DNA of 64,000 nucleotides from Pseudomonadota bacterium (GTDB lineage Bacteria; Myxococcota_A; Polyangia; Polyangiales; Polyangiaceae): positions 62,001 to 126,000 of the forward strand of contig JAEXCN010000053.1 of the NCBI GenBank assembly GCA_023402175.1. The letters run 5' to 3'. The position numbers were made by a program, and so were the translations under genes. Positions 33,538-42,519 of the stretch are shown here, in pieces. The notes beneath the pieces were generated by a model. The model ran no database searches. It had not been told where the DNA came from and worked only from the letters and a program-made list of their open reading frames with translations. Each line of letters starts with the position of its first letter. Positions within the stretch are counted from its first letter, which is position 1.

Positions 33538-35091
33538 ATGGCAGAGCCGGGGGCGGCGACCAACTCGGAAGATCGAGCATCCCTTCGCCCTGCTGGCCTG
33601 AATGCCAGTGAGGATCCGATTCGAGTCCTCATCGTCGACGACGAAATCGGTGTGCGGAATGCGGTCTCTCGCATCCTGCGCAAAGCAGGGATGATCCCGA
33701 GCTGTGCCGACAGCGGTCCCGCTGCGCTCGAGCTGCTCGAGCGCGAGTCGTTCGACGTCGCGATCCTCGACGTCCGCATGCCCGCGATGACCGGCCCTCA
33801 GCTGCTCACGCGCATGAAGGCGGCGCGCCATCCCGCCGAAGTCATCATGATGACCGCGTTCGCCGACATCGCGACGACGGTCAGCGCCGTGAAGGAAGGC
33901 GCGTACGGCTTCCTGACGAAGCCGTTCGTCACCAACGAATCTGTCGTGATCGAAGTGCTGAACGCGGCGGGGCACAAGCGCCTGCGCGAGCGCTCCGAGC
34001 GGCTACAACGCGAGCTCGCAGAGCTCCGCCCCGGCGAGATGGTCGGGCTCTGTCCGCAGATGCGCGAGGTCAACCGCATCATCGCGGGCGTTGCGAAGGC
34101 CGACTCGACGATCCTCGTGCTCGGTGAGAGCGGGACGGGCAAGGAGCTCGTCGCCCGTGCGATCCACCAGCGTTCGCGTCGCGCCGGCAAGCCGCTCGTC
34201 ACCGTGAACTGCGCGGCCATTCCACAAGAGCTCGTCGAGAGCGAGCTCTTCGGGCACACGCGAGGCGCGTTCACCTCGGCCGTGACGGCACGTGCAGGGC
34301 TTTTCGAGGCCGCAAACGGCGGCACGCTGTTTCTCGACGAGATCGGGGACCTGCCGCTCAGTGCGCAGGTGAAGCTCCTCCGCACGCTCGAGTCCGGCGA
34401 GGTGAAGCCTGTCGGAAGCGACACCGTCAAGCACGTCGACGTCAGGGTCATCGCCGCGACGAACGCGAACCTGAGGGCGCTGATCGCCGCCGGGTCCTTT
34501 CGACAGGACCTTTTCTATCGCCTCAATGTCATCGCGGTGCACTTGCCGCCGCTTCGCGAGCGCGAGGACGACGTGCTCCGCCTCGCCCAGCACTTCCTCC
34601 AGAAGTACTCCGAGCTGGCTGGCCGTCCGACTCCGCGTCTTGCGCCGGACGCAGTGCTCTGCCTCACGCACTACGACTGGCCCGGGAACGTCCGCGAGCT
34701 CGAGCACGCGATCGAGCGTGCGCTCGTCCTCGATGACGGCGACGTGATCTCGGCGTCGTCGCTCCCTCCGGAGATCGCGAGCCGCGCGCAGAAGTCGGCG
34801 ATCCGCCACGGCGACGTGTGGGGCGAGAACGTGTCGTCCACCTCGCCGCCCGCGCAATCGATCACGGAAGCGGTCAGCGCGATGTCGCTCCACGACCTCG
34901 CTTACGCGGAGGCGAAGAAGCGCGTCCTCTCGGAGTTCACCGAGGCGTACGTCGCATCGCTCCTGCGGATCACCGGCGGGAACATGTCCGAGGCCGCACG
35001 GCGCTCCGGGCTCGATCGATCGAACTTCCGCCGTCTCGTCCGCTCGCGCTCCGCACCGAGCTCCGAGTCGCCGTCGAGCGACGACGAGTGA
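33538..35091 (+). CDS. NtrC-type sigma-54 activator: receiver-AAA-HTH
   Basis: 517 residues. The order is: receiver near 28-145 (VLIVDDEIGVRNAV, phospho-Asp in LDVRMPAMTG, KPFVT); AAA+ domain near 165-400 with Walker A GESGTGKE (from about 196), Walker B GTLFLDEIG and the Arg-finger region; and a C-terminal Fis-type helix-turn-helix (NMSEAARRSGLDRSNFRRLV). The sigma-54 contact loop reads GAFTSA instead of GAFTGA (about 243-248). It follows the FliA-type sigma gene by 15 bp, linking two sigma systems. Confidence 0.93.
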   Translation: MAEPGAATNSEDRASLRPAGLNASEDPIRVLIVDDEIGVRNAVSRILRKAGMIPSCADSGPAALELLERESFDVAILDVRMPAMTGPQLLTRMKAARHPAEVIMMTAFADIATTVSAVKEGAYGFLTKPFVTNESVVIEVLNAAGHKRLRERSERLQRELAELRPGEMVGLCPQMREVNRIIAGVAKADSTILVLGESGTGKELVARAIHQRSRRAGKPLVTVNCAAIPQELVESELFGHTRGAFTSAVTARAGLFEAANGGTLFLDEIGDLPLSAQVKLLRTLESGEVKPVGSDTVKHVDVRVIAATNANLRALIAAGSFRQDLFYRLNVIAVHLPPLREREDDVLRLAQHFLQKYSELAGRPTPRLAPDAVLCLTHYDWPGNVRELEHAIERALVLDDGDVISASSLPPEIASRAQKSAIRHGDVWGENVSSTSPPAQSITEAVSAMSLHDLAYAEAKKRVLSEFTEAYVASLLRITGGNMSEAARRSGLDRSNFRRLVRSRSAPSSESPSSDDE

Positions 35092-35187
35092 CGTGGCGGC
35101 GCCGAGCGCCTGCTTCGAGGCAGCGCGCGGGGCAGGCGACGTCTTCGTCGTGGTTGCTGTCGACGGGCGGCGCCCCCCCGTAGCGAG

Positions 35188-36639
35188 TCAGAGGCCGCGG
35201 CGCCGGATCATCTCCACGAGCGTCGTTCGATTCAACCCCAGGAGCTGCGCGGCGCGGTTCCGGTTGCCGGCCGTGCGGACGAGCGCCTGCCGGATGAGGT
35301 TGTTCTGATAGCTGTCGATCGCGTTGAAAAGATCGACGCCGGTCTCCGGCAAGACGCGGGGAAAGCGCGGATCCGATCCGCGACGGACGGCGCCCGCGGC
35401 AGCATTGGGATCCGGCATCGTCGGCATCGGCGCAGCGGGCGGCGCTTCCACCGGCACTCCCGCTACCGTCACGGGAGCAGGAGCCTCGATCGGCGCTGCC
35501 ATCGCGGAGGTCGCGGACACTGCGGAGGTCGCCGGCACTGCGGAGGTCGACGGTACCGCGGAGGTCGACGGTACTGCGGAGGTCGACGGTACTGCGGAGG
35601 TCGCGGTCACTGCGAAGGGCGCGGTCACTGCGGGGAGGAACTGCGTTTTGTGGGCAGGCGGAGCGCTGCTCGGGAGCATGGCGCGGAGCTCGCGCTGGAC
35701 CTCGGCCGGGGCGGGCGGGGCGATCGCCATCGTCGAGGAGACCGGCATTTTTTCCGCCTCCGGCGCCGGCGTCGGCTTCTGGAGAGAACGCGCGAAGCGC
35801 CCGAACACGTCTTCGGCCTCGACGTAGGGACCACGCGCGAGGAGCACGCCGCGTTCGATCGCGTTCTCGAGCGCGCGCACGTTACCCGGCCACGGGTACG
35901 CCTCGATCGCGACGAGCGCCTCGTCGGAGAGCCCGCGCAGGTCGTCGCGTCCGGTGCGCTCCGCGAACGCACGGCAGAAGTGGCGTGCGAGGAGCCCGAG
36001 ATCCGCCCTCCGCTCGCGCAGCGGCGGCAGCTCGAGGTGGATGACGTTCAGTCGGTAATAGAGATCCTCACGGAAGCGACCGGCCTTCACCTCGGCTTCG
36101 AGATTGCGGTTCGTCGCGGCCACGATGCGGACGTCGCAGCGGACAGCGCGCGTCTCGCCGAGCGGCGTGTACTCGCGCTGCTGGAGGAGCCGCAAGAGCT
36201 TCACCTGAACCGCGAGGGGGAGCTCGCCGACCTCGTCGAGGAACAGCGTTCCACCTTCGGCAGCGGCGACGAGGCCGCGGCGCGAACCTTGTGCGCCGGT
36301 GAAAGCACCCTTTGCGTGTCCGAACAGCTCGCTCTCGACGAGCTCGTTCGGGATCGCTCCGCAGTTGATCGTGACGAGCGCCGCGTCCTTGCGCGTGCTC
36401 GCGTCGTGCAGCGCAGCGACGACGAGCTCCTTGCCCGTACCGCTCTCGCCGGTGACGAGCACCGTACAAGAGGAGCGCGCCACGCGATCGATCGTATCGA
36501 GGATGTCGGCCAGGCGAGCGTCCTGGCTGATGATCTTGCCCCGGCTCGTCGGCCGCAGGGTGTGTACGCTGCGCCGACGCGGCGGTTCGAAGGAATCGAG
36601 GGACTGGGGAACGGCAGACAGACGCATGGACGAGCTCAT
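35188..36639 (-). CDS. Sigma-54 activator without a sensor domain
   Basis: About 483 residues from ATG 36639. GAGGAG lies directly before that ATG and better suits ATG 36627, 12 bases further, so the latter may be the real start. The AAA+ domain begins almost at once: Walker A GESGTGKE (64-71), an intact sigma-54 loop GAFTGA (111-116), GTLFLDEVGELPL and an Arg-finger segment. There is no receiver, PAS or GAF. A ~150-residue Pro/Ala/Thr-rich linker with TSAVPS hexapeptide repeats separates it from the Fis-type helix-turn-helix (NRNRAAQLLGLNRTTLVEMI). A sigma-54-like promoter lies upstream. Confidence 0.9.
   Translation of the reverse strand: MSSSMRLSAVPQSLDSFEPPRRRSVHTLRPTSRGKIISQDARLADILDTIDRVARSSCTVLVTGESGTGKELVVAALHDASTRKDAALVTINCGAIPNELVESELFGHAKGAFTGAQGSRRGLVAAAEGGTLFLDEVGELPLAVQVKLLRLLQQREYTPLGETRAVRCDVRIVAATNRNLEAEVKAGRFREDLYYRLNVIHLELPPLRERRADLGLLARHFCRAFAERTGRDDLRGLSDEALVAIEAYPWPGNVRALENAIERGVLLARGPYVEAEDVFGRFARSLQKPTPAPEAEKMPVSSTMAIAPPAPAEVQRELRAMLPSSAPPAHKTQFLPAVTAPFAVTATSAVPSTSAVPSTSAVPSTSAVPATSAVSATSAMAAPIEAPAPVTVAGVPVEAPPAAPMPTMPDPNAAAGAVRRGSDPRFPRVLPETGVDLFNAIDSYQNNLIRQALVRTAGNRNRAAQLLGLNRTTLVEMIRRRGL
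35504..35629. repeat. In-frame 18-bp minisatellite, about 7 copies
   Basis: Seven 18-bp units resembling GCGGAGGTCGACGGTACT lie head to tail inside the activator gene; copies 4 and 5 are identical and the outer copies are diverged. They encode the TSAVPS hexapeptide linker. Copy number probably varies among relatives. Confidence 0.9.
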
Positions 36640-36680
36640 CTCCTCATGCTTCGGGGGTTAGACCCGAACGGTAGGTACCC

Positions 36681-36697
36681 ATGCAAGGTTGAAGCCG
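36681..36697 (-). promoter_or_regulatory. Putative sigma-54 promoter for the activator gene
   Basis: On the minus strand the sequence CGGCTTCAACCTTGCAT has GG and GC exactly 10 bases apart and a TTGCA -12 block, as in the sigma-54 consensus. A start site near 36671 would leave a 32-44 base leader before the activator gene, suggesting sigma-54-dependent autoregulation. Confidence 0.45.
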
Positions 36698-36809
36698 TCG
36701 CATCCGTGGAAAGCGTTATCCATATTTCCCGCAATTCTGGCCTTTCGTTCGGAGTCGAAGCTGGTGTCGCTGCCGACCCAGGGGTCAGGAAGGACCCCGC
36801 GTCGCGACC

Positions 36810-37454
36810 TCACGCCCCGAGAGGCGGGTAGGGAAGGGTGCTCCGCCGACACGAGCTGGCCGCTCTCCACTGAAAGCGGTGGTCGCACGGGCCTCGGCGA
36901 CGAAGCGCGCCATCGAAGGACAACATCTCGCAGCTCGCGCAGACGAAGAGCTCCGACTCGTAGTCGCCCGGACGGGTCAGGTAGTCGACGGCGAAGAGCG
37001 AGAGGACGCGATCGGCGAGTCGACTCGCATTGTCGGTCGGCGCCCAGGCGGGCTCGCCGAGGGAGTCCTCACAGCGGATGGCGGCGCCCGCGAGCAGCGC
37101 CGCGAGGACGAAGCTCGCCGACCCGTCCTTGGCGACGAGCTCGAGCGTCTCGAGAATTTCGGCGCGCGCGCTCGCCATGATCCGATCGATGAAACGCGCG
37201 TCGAGCTCACGAAGCAGCGCCACCGGGCGCGAGGACGGGCTCGACTCTCTCGAGGCATGCCTCGTCACCGGGCCGTACGTCCCGGCGAGCCACATCGCGA
37301 GCTCTGCCTTACCCCAGGACGTCGACTCGTTGACGAACATCATCGCCGCTTCCCGTGACGCGGCCGCGATCTTCGCCGCGGTCATGCCCAGCGGGAGCAT
37401 GACGACGGTATCGATCGGCGCCTTCTCTTCCCCCGCATCGAGCTCGTTCTGCAT
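36810..37454 (-). CDS. Protein of unknown function with C-terminal Cys motif
   Basis: 214 residues from ATG 37454, with GAGGGGG upstream; a longer frame to 37586 has no ribosome site. The N-terminal half is helical (VVMLPLGMTAAKIAAASREA, ELAMWLAGTYGPV). The C-terminal part contains CASCEML and CDHRF, four residues that could bind one zinc. No membrane segment or signal. It lies upstream of the sensor-less sigma-54 activator on the same strand, 170 bp away. No family recognised. Confidence 0.55.
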   Translation of the reverse strand: MQNELDAGEEKAPIDTVVMLPLGMTAAKIAAASREAAMMFVNESTSWGKAELAMWLAGTYGPVTRHASRESSPSSRPVALLRELDARFIDRIMASARAEILETLELVAKDGSASFVLAALLAGAAIRCEDSLGEPAWAPTDNASRLADRVLSLFAVDYLTRPGDYESELFVCASCEMLSFDGALRRRGPCDHRFQWRAASSCRRSTLPYPPLGA

Positions 37455-37713
37455 GCGGGCCCCCTCGAGCACCGTTCGTACCAGCCGCTCGCGTGCCACG
37501 CAGACCTCGGGACGAGCGTCCCGAGGCCGGGATTGGAGCCCGCGCACCGCAGTTTCATGACGGTGGGAGCCACGACGATGACGCAACCGTCACGAGCTTG
37601 GCGATGCCGATCGTCTTCTTCGCTCCTGGGACTGAAACTCGGCGGCGACCGTGCCGTTCATGCGTGGGCAGGACGCAGAGTCGCGTCCGGAGCCGAAGTA
37701 CGGAGACGTCACG

Positions 37714-38112
37714 ATGGGCGCAGCCATCAAGCGGATTGATGAAGAAGGCGTGGAGGAGGAGCGCGGGCAGACGCGCAGGGCGGCGCGCGCGAACGCGTAT
37801 CTCTGTATCGATCTCTGCAGCGAGCACAACTTCTGGACGGGGCTCACGATGAACCTCTCCGAAGGTGGCGTGTTCGTCGCGACGCACGTGATGCTTCCGC
37901 CGGGAACACTCGTCGCTCTCCACCTCGAGCTGCCGCGGACCAGAGAACGCATCATGACGCTCGGCGAGGTGAAATGGACGAGGGCATATACCGGCAACGA
38001 CGACGTGCCTCCCGGCCTCGGGATCCAGTTCGTGGGCCTCGACGAGACCTCGCAGCGCGCGATCCGCAGGTTCGTGACGAGCATCCGGGAACCTCTCCTC
38101 TACGAAGCTTGA
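37714..38112 (+). CDS. PilZ-domain protein, myxobacterial type
   Basis: 132 residues from ATG 37714, with GGAG 8 bases upstream; GTG 37651 and ATG 37660 are possible earlier starts. Motifs RRAAR (RxxxR) and NLSEGGVF (NxSxGG) match the PilZ variant common in myxobacteria. The barrel continues with LPPGTLVALHLELP and GLGIQFVGLDE, then a C-terminal helix. It is the second PilZ protein within 6 kb of the EAL enzyme. Its stop codon lies inside a tandem duplication. Confidence 0.82.
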   Translation: MGAAIKRIDEEGVEEERGQTRRAARANAYLCIDLCSEHNFWTGLTMNLSEGGVFVATHVMLPPGTLVALHLELPRTRERIMTLGEVKWTRAYTGNDDVPPGLGIQFVGLDETSQRAIRRFVTSIREPLLYEA

Positions 38113-38140
38113 AGCGCGGCTACGAAGCTTGAAGCGCGGC
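38101..38140. repeat. Perfect 20-bp tandem duplication at the PilZ gene end
   Basis: TACGAAGCTTGAAGCGCGGC is present twice without a gap; the first copy contains the last codons and stop (GAA GCT TGA) of the PilZ gene. The second copy lies in the spacer before the triple-DsbA/FKBP gene. Confidence 0.92.
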
Positions 38141-38207
38141 GCGAAGGCCAGCCTGCACTTCGCGGGCGGGCGTGTACACGAGCACGGCGACGCGCTAGAC
38201 GGTCCGG

Positions 38208-40556
38208 GTGAAGTCGTCCCGGCTCGGCCATCCGCTTTCACCCGGCTCTGTCCTGTTCGTCATCGCCGCGATGCTGTCGCTGCTCGCTTCGTGCGGCGGC
38301 GCTCCCGCACCCGCGGCCCCCTCGAAACACGACGGGCTGGAGGTCGGAAAAGGGGCGTCCTCGGGTGCCGCTGCGCCCGCGGCGCACGCGCCGGAGGACG
38401 ACGCGCCGATCCCGATCGCGAGCGACGACGCGGTTCGTGGGAGCCGGCTCGCCTACGTCACGATCGTCGTCTTCTCCGATTTCCAGTGCCCGTTCTGCAC
38501 CCGGCTCGAAACGACGATCGATCGACTGCGTGAGGAGTACGGCGAAGACAAGCTCCGCATCGTCTTCAAGAACAGCCCGCTCCCGTTCCACCAGCATGCA
38601 CGGCTCGCCGCCGAGGTCGGCCAGGGCGTGCTCGCGCTCGCCGGACAGGAGGCCTTCTGGCGTTACCACGCTGTGGCGTTCCGCCGGCAGGGCGTGATGT
38701 CGCCCGAGGCGATCCGCGCGTGGGCCGTCAATGCCGGTGTCGACGAGCGCGCGCTCGAGGACGGCCTCGCGAAGAAGAAGTGGGCGCAGAAGGTCGACTA
38801 CGACATCAGCGTCGCGAAGAAGATCGGCGCGAGCGGCACGCCGATGTCCTACGTCAACGGCGTGCTCATCTCGGGCGCGCAGCCGTTCGACCGGTTCAAA
38901 GAGGTCGTCGAGCAGGAGCTCGCGAACGCCAAGGCGCTCGTCGAGCGCGGCGTCGCGCGCGACAAGGTCTACACGCAGCTCGCCACCGCGAACTTCAAGC
39001 CGGCGCGCAGCGACGACGACGACGACGATGCTCGCGATGCCGCCGAGGCGAAGATCGTCAACAAGATCCCTGCCGGGAACGCTCCCGTGCGCGGACCCGC
39101 GACCGCGCAGGTCACGATCATCGAGTTTTCTGACTTCCAGTGCCCGTTCTGCAAGCGCGGCGAGGAGACGATGGCGCGGATCCGTCGCGAGTACGGCGAC
39201 AAGGTCCGCATCCTCTGGCGCGACATGCCGCTGCCGTTCCACCCGCGCGCCGAGCCGGCCGCGCAGCTCGCGCGTGCTGCGCGCGCACAGAAGGGAGATG
39301 CGGGCTTCTGGGCGGTGCACGATCTGCTCTTCCAGAGCCAGCCGAACCTCGAGGACTCCGACCTCGAACGCATCTCACGCGAGGCGAAGCTCGATACCGC
39401 GAAGGCGATGGCCGCGGTCGCGGGCAAGACCTTCAAGAAGGCGATCGAGGACGACGTCAGTGTCGGCGATGACTTCAAGGCCTCCGGCACGCCTCACTTC
39501 TTCATCAACGGTCGGCGCCTCGTCGGCGCGCAGCCGTTCGAGAAGTTCAAGCCGATCATCGACGAGGAGATTGCCAAGGCCGATGCGCTGCTCGCCCAGG
39601 GCACGTCGCGCGCGGCCCTCTACGACACGTTGATCAAGGACGGCACGGCGCCGTCCGAGCCGGAGAAGAAGGCGATCGCTCCAGCTCCTGCGAACGCTCC
39701 CTTCCGTGGGACCGCGAACGCCAAGGTCGTCATCCAGGAGGTCGCGGACTTCCAGTGCCCGTTCTGCAAGCGGGCCGACGCGACGATGGAGGAGCTCCTC
39801 AAGGCGTATCCGGGCAAGATCAAGATCGTCTGGCGCGACAAGCCGCTGCCGATGCACAGCAACGCGCCCCTCGCCGCCGAGGCCGCGCGCGAGGCGTACG
39901 CGCAAAAGGGGAACGAGGGCTTCGCGAAGATGCAGAAGCTGCTCTTCGACAACCAGCAGGCGCTCGAGCGCTCCGATCTCGACGGCTACGCGAAGTCGAT
40001 CGGCCTCGACATGAACAAGTTCGCCCGTGCGCTCGACTCCCATGTGCACAAGGCCGTGGTCGACGCCGACGACAACGCTACGAGCGATGCGGGGGTGACC
40101 GGGACACCGGCCTTCTTCGTCGGGCCGTACTTCATCTCCGGCGCGCAGCCGTACGCGAAGTTCCGCAAGGCCGTCGAGCTGGTGCTCAATCCGCCTCCCG
40201 CACCAAAGGGCGGCGAGGCGGTGAGCGGAGCGACGGGGCTCGGGATCAAGGACGTGACCGTGGGCACCGGCCGCGCCGTGAAGGCGGGCGACAAGGTGAA
40301 AGTGCACTACGTGGGAACATTGCCGGACGGCACGGAGTTCGATCAATCGAAGAAGCACGGCGCGCCGTTCTCGTTCGAGGTCGGCACGGGACGCGTCATC
40401 AAGGGTTGGGATCAGGGCCTCGTCGGGATGAAGGTCGGCGGAAAACGGAAGCTGACGATCCCGCCCGATCTCGCCTACGGTGATCGAGGTGTGCCCGGAG
40501 CGATCCCGCCGAAGTCCACGCTGCTCTTCGACATCGAGCTGCTCGCGATCGAATGA
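38208..40556 (+). CDS. Lipoprotein with three DsbA-like domains fused to FKBP isomerase
   Basis: 782 residues from GTG 38208. A lipoprotein signal ends in LLASC, then an Ala/Pro linker. Three DsbA-type thioredoxin folds follow, each with DFQCPFC (Cys near 94, 312 and 517), a PLPFH or PLPMH segment and a cis-Pro loop (SGTPMS, SGTPHF, TGTPAF). The last ~110 residues (from about 672) are a complete FKBP-type peptidyl-prolyl isomerase: KVHYVGTLPDGTEFD, FEVGTGRVIKGWDQGL, GDRGVPGAIPP, LLFDIELL. One chain could therefore oxidise or rearrange disulfides and isomerise prolines during envelope protein folding. It is paralogous to the gene at 16904-18913. Confidence 0.9.
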   Translation: MKSSRLGHPLSPGSVLFVIAAMLSLLASCGGAPAPAAPSKHDGLEVGKGASSGAAAPAAHAPEDDAPIPIASDDAVRGSRLAYVTIVVFSDFQCPFCTRLETTIDRLREEYGEDKLRIVFKNSPLPFHQHARLAAEVGQGVLALAGQEAFWRYHAVAFRRQGVMSPEAIRAWAVNAGVDERALEDGLAKKKWAQKVDYDISVAKKIGASGTPMSYVNGVLISGAQPFDRFKEVVEQELANAKALVERGVARDKVYTQLATANFKPARSDDDDDDARDAAEAKIVNKIPAGNAPVRGPATAQVTIIEFSDFQCPFCKRGEETMARIRREYGDKVRILWRDMPLPFHPRAEPAAQLARAARAQKGDAGFWAVHDLLFQSQPNLEDSDLERISREAKLDTAKAMAAVAGKTFKKAIEDDVSVGDDFKASGTPHFFINGRRLVGAQPFEKFKPIIDEEIAKADALLAQGTSRAALYDTLIKDGTAPSEPEKKAIAPAPANAPFRGTANAKVVIQEVADFQCPFCKRADATMEELLKAYPGKIKIVWRDKPLPMHSNAPLAAEAAREAYAQKGNEGFAKMQKLLFDNQQALERSDLDGYAKSIGLDMNKFARALDSHVHKAVVDADDNATSDAGVTGTPAFFVGPYFISGAQPYAKFRKAVELVLNPPPAPKGGEAVSGATGLGIKDVTVGTGRAVKAGDKVKVHYVGTLPDGTEFDQSKKHGAPFSFEVGTGRVIKGWDQGLVGMKVGGKRKLTIPPDLAYGDRGVPGAIPPKSTLLFDIELLAIE

Positions 40557-40584
40557 CGACACCGGGATGAAACGACGGAGCTCC

Positions 40585-41142
40585 ATGCGCGCGATCCTTC
40601 TCGGCGCCGTCGCGTTCGGAGCGGCGCTCGTCGCATCGCCGAGCGCGCACGCGATCGAACGGCAGCATCATCTCGGGCTCGCGCCGGCGCTCGGCGTCCT
40701 CAGCATCGACGGCAAGTCCACGGCGAGCGTCGGAGGCGGCGGCGCGCTCCACTACACGTATGGCCTCTCCGACGCCTGGAACCTGAGCATCGAGGCGAGC
40801 AGCGTCGTCGTCGCTGCCGATGAGAAGAAGCTCCCGAACAGCCCGCACAATCGTCCGGAGAGGGTCGATCACGGCGCCGTCGGCGTCGCGTACGTGATCG
40901 ACATCCTCCGCTGGGTGCCGTACGTCGGCGCGTACGGCGGCGTGTATCACCTCGCAGGCGGCACGCTCGACGATCCGCTGTTCCTTCCGGGCCTCTCCGT
41001 CGGAGCGGGGCTCGACTACCAGATCAATCGGCAGCTCGCCGTCGGTCTCGCCGGCCGGCAGCACTTCTTGCTCAGCAAGATGGACCAGTACCCCTCGTAC
41101 ACGACAGCGCTCCTGCGCTTCGAGTACATGTGGGGCTACTGA
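40585..41142 (+). CDS. Small outer-membrane beta-barrel-like protein
   Basis: 185 residues from ATG 40585, preceded by GGAG; ATG 40567 is possible. A signal peptide (AILLGAVAFGAALVASPSAHA) precedes alternating hydrophobic strands rich in Gly/Tyr (GGGGALHYTYGLSDAWNLSI, VPYVGAYGGVYHL, LSVGAGLDYQI) and an aromatic end (FEYMWGY). This is the pattern of an 8-stranded porin-like barrel. It follows the FKBP/DsbA lipoprotein gene by 28 bp and could be its co-transcribed partner. Substrate unknown. Confidence 0.72.
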   Translation: MRAILLGAVAFGAALVASPSAHAIERQHHLGLAPALGVLSIDGKSTASVGGGGALHYTYGLSDAWNLSIEASSVVVAADEKKLPNSPHNRPERVDHGAVGVAYVIDILRWVPYVGAYGGVYHLAGGTLDDPLFLPGLSVGAGLDYQINRQLAVGLAGRQHFLLSKMDQYPSYTTALLRFEYMWGY

Positions 41143-41170
41143 GAGCCGCCCGCGTCGAGCGCGCGCGCTG

Positions 41171-42409
41171 TTACTTCGCGCCCTTTTCGGGCTGGCTCAG
41201 GCCGAAGCCGTCGTGCAGGGCGCGGACGGCGAGCTCCGTGTACTTCTGGTGCACGAGGCAGCTCACCTTGATCTCGCTCGTCGAGATCGCCTGGATGTTG
41301 ATGCCCTCGGCAGCGAGGATGCGGAACATCTTGGCGGCGATGCCGGCATGCGAGCGCATGCCGAGGCCGACGATCGACACCTTCACGATGTCCTCGTCGT
41401 AGCGGATCTCCTGCGCACCGAGGCGCTTGCCGACTTCCTCGATGAAAGGCTTCGCGCGGACGAGGTCCGTCTTCGCGAGTGTGAACGTGACGTCGGCGCG
41501 GTCGGACATGCCCGTCGTCGCGTTCTGGATGATCATGTCGACCGAGACGTTCTTCTCGGCGAGCGAGCTGAAGAGCTCGGCGACGATGCCGGGCTTGTCG
41601 TGGATCCCGATCACGTTCACGCGCGCTTCGGACTTGTCGTAAGCGACGCCCGCGACGACGACGTCTTCGAGCGACTTCTCCTCGCCGGTCACCCACGTGC
41701 CCTGCGAGTCGTTGAACGAGCTTCGGACGTGCACCGGAACGCCGTACTTCATCGCAATCTCCACGCTGCGGATCTGCAGCACCTTCGCGCCGAGCGACGC
41801 GAGCTCGAGCATCTCCTCGTACGAGATCTTCGAGATCTTCGTCGCGGACGGGCAGATGTTGGGGTCGGTCGTGTAGACGCCGTCGACGTCGGTGTAGATC
41901 TCGCACGCGTCGGCGCCGATCGCCGCGGCCACCGCTACCGCCGTCGTGTCCGACCCGCCGCGGCCGAGCGTCGTGATGTCGCCGTTCTCGTCGACACCCT
42001 GAAAGCCCGCGACGACGGCGATCTGACCCTTCTCGAGCGTCGAGAAGATCTTCGAGCCCTCGATCGTCTTGATGCGCGCCTTCGTGAACGCGCCGTCGGT
42101 GAGGATCTTCACCTGATGACCGAGGAGCGAACGCGCCTTGCCGCCCTCGGACTGGATGGCGAGCGAGAGCAGCGCCGACGTGATCTGCTCACCCGTGGCG
42201 GCGATGACATCCATCTCGCGCGCCTCCGGGACCGACGCGACCTCGTGCGCGAGCTTCAGCAGGCGATTCGTCTCGCCGCTCATCGCGCTGACGATGACGA
42301 CGACGTCGTTGCCTTCCTTCTGCGTCGCTACCGCCCGCTTGGCGACGTTGCGGATGCGTTCAACTGACCCAACCGAAGTGCCCCCGAACTTCTGGACGAC
42401 GAGTGCCAT
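41171..42409 (-). CDS. lysC: Aspartate kinase
   Basis: 412 residues from ATG 42409 (a longer frame upstream is low complexity). The kinase signature VVQKFGGTSVGSVERI opens the protein; TTLGRGGSDTTAVA and EIYTDVDGVYTTDP follow in the catalytic domain. Two ACT domains occupy the C-terminal third (VNVIGIHDKPGIVAELFSS, VSIVGLGMRSHAGIAAKMF), the usual site of lysine/threonine feedback inhibition. It makes aspartyl phosphate, the first step to lysine, methionine and threonine. It stands alone. Confidence 0.95.
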   Translation of the reverse strand: MALVVQKFGGTSVGSVERIRNVAKRAVATQKEGNDVVVIVSAMSGETNRLLKLAHEVASVPEAREMDVIAATGEQITSALLSLAIQSEGGKARSLLGHQVKILTDGAFTKARIKTIEGSKIFSTLEKGQIAVVAGFQGVDENGDITTLGRGGSDTTAVAVAAAIGADACEIYTDVDGVYTTDPNICPSATKISKISYEEMLELASLGAKVLQIRSVEIAMKYGVPVHVRSSFNDSQGTWVTGEEKSLEDVVVAGVAYDKSEARVNVIGIHDKPGIVAELFSSLAEKNVSVDMIIQNATTGMSDRADVTFTLAKTDLVRAKPFIEEVGKRLGAQEIRYDEDIVKVSIVGLGMRSHAGIAAKMFRILAAEGINIQAISTSEIKVSCLVHQKYTELAVRALHDGFGLSQPEKGAK

Positions 42410-42519
42410 ATGCGATCGCTCGGCGGCCTCTCTACGGCCCCTTCCTTGATGCGTCAACAACGGCCTTGGGCAACCGCATCCTCCGCCCAAGCTCGCGTCG
42501 ATGCGTCAAGACGTCGTCT

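Noticed and set aside
32629..33975. Minus-strand frame of 448 codons
   Set aside because: It lies opposite the FliA-type sigma gene and the activator start; composition is that of an antisense shadow.
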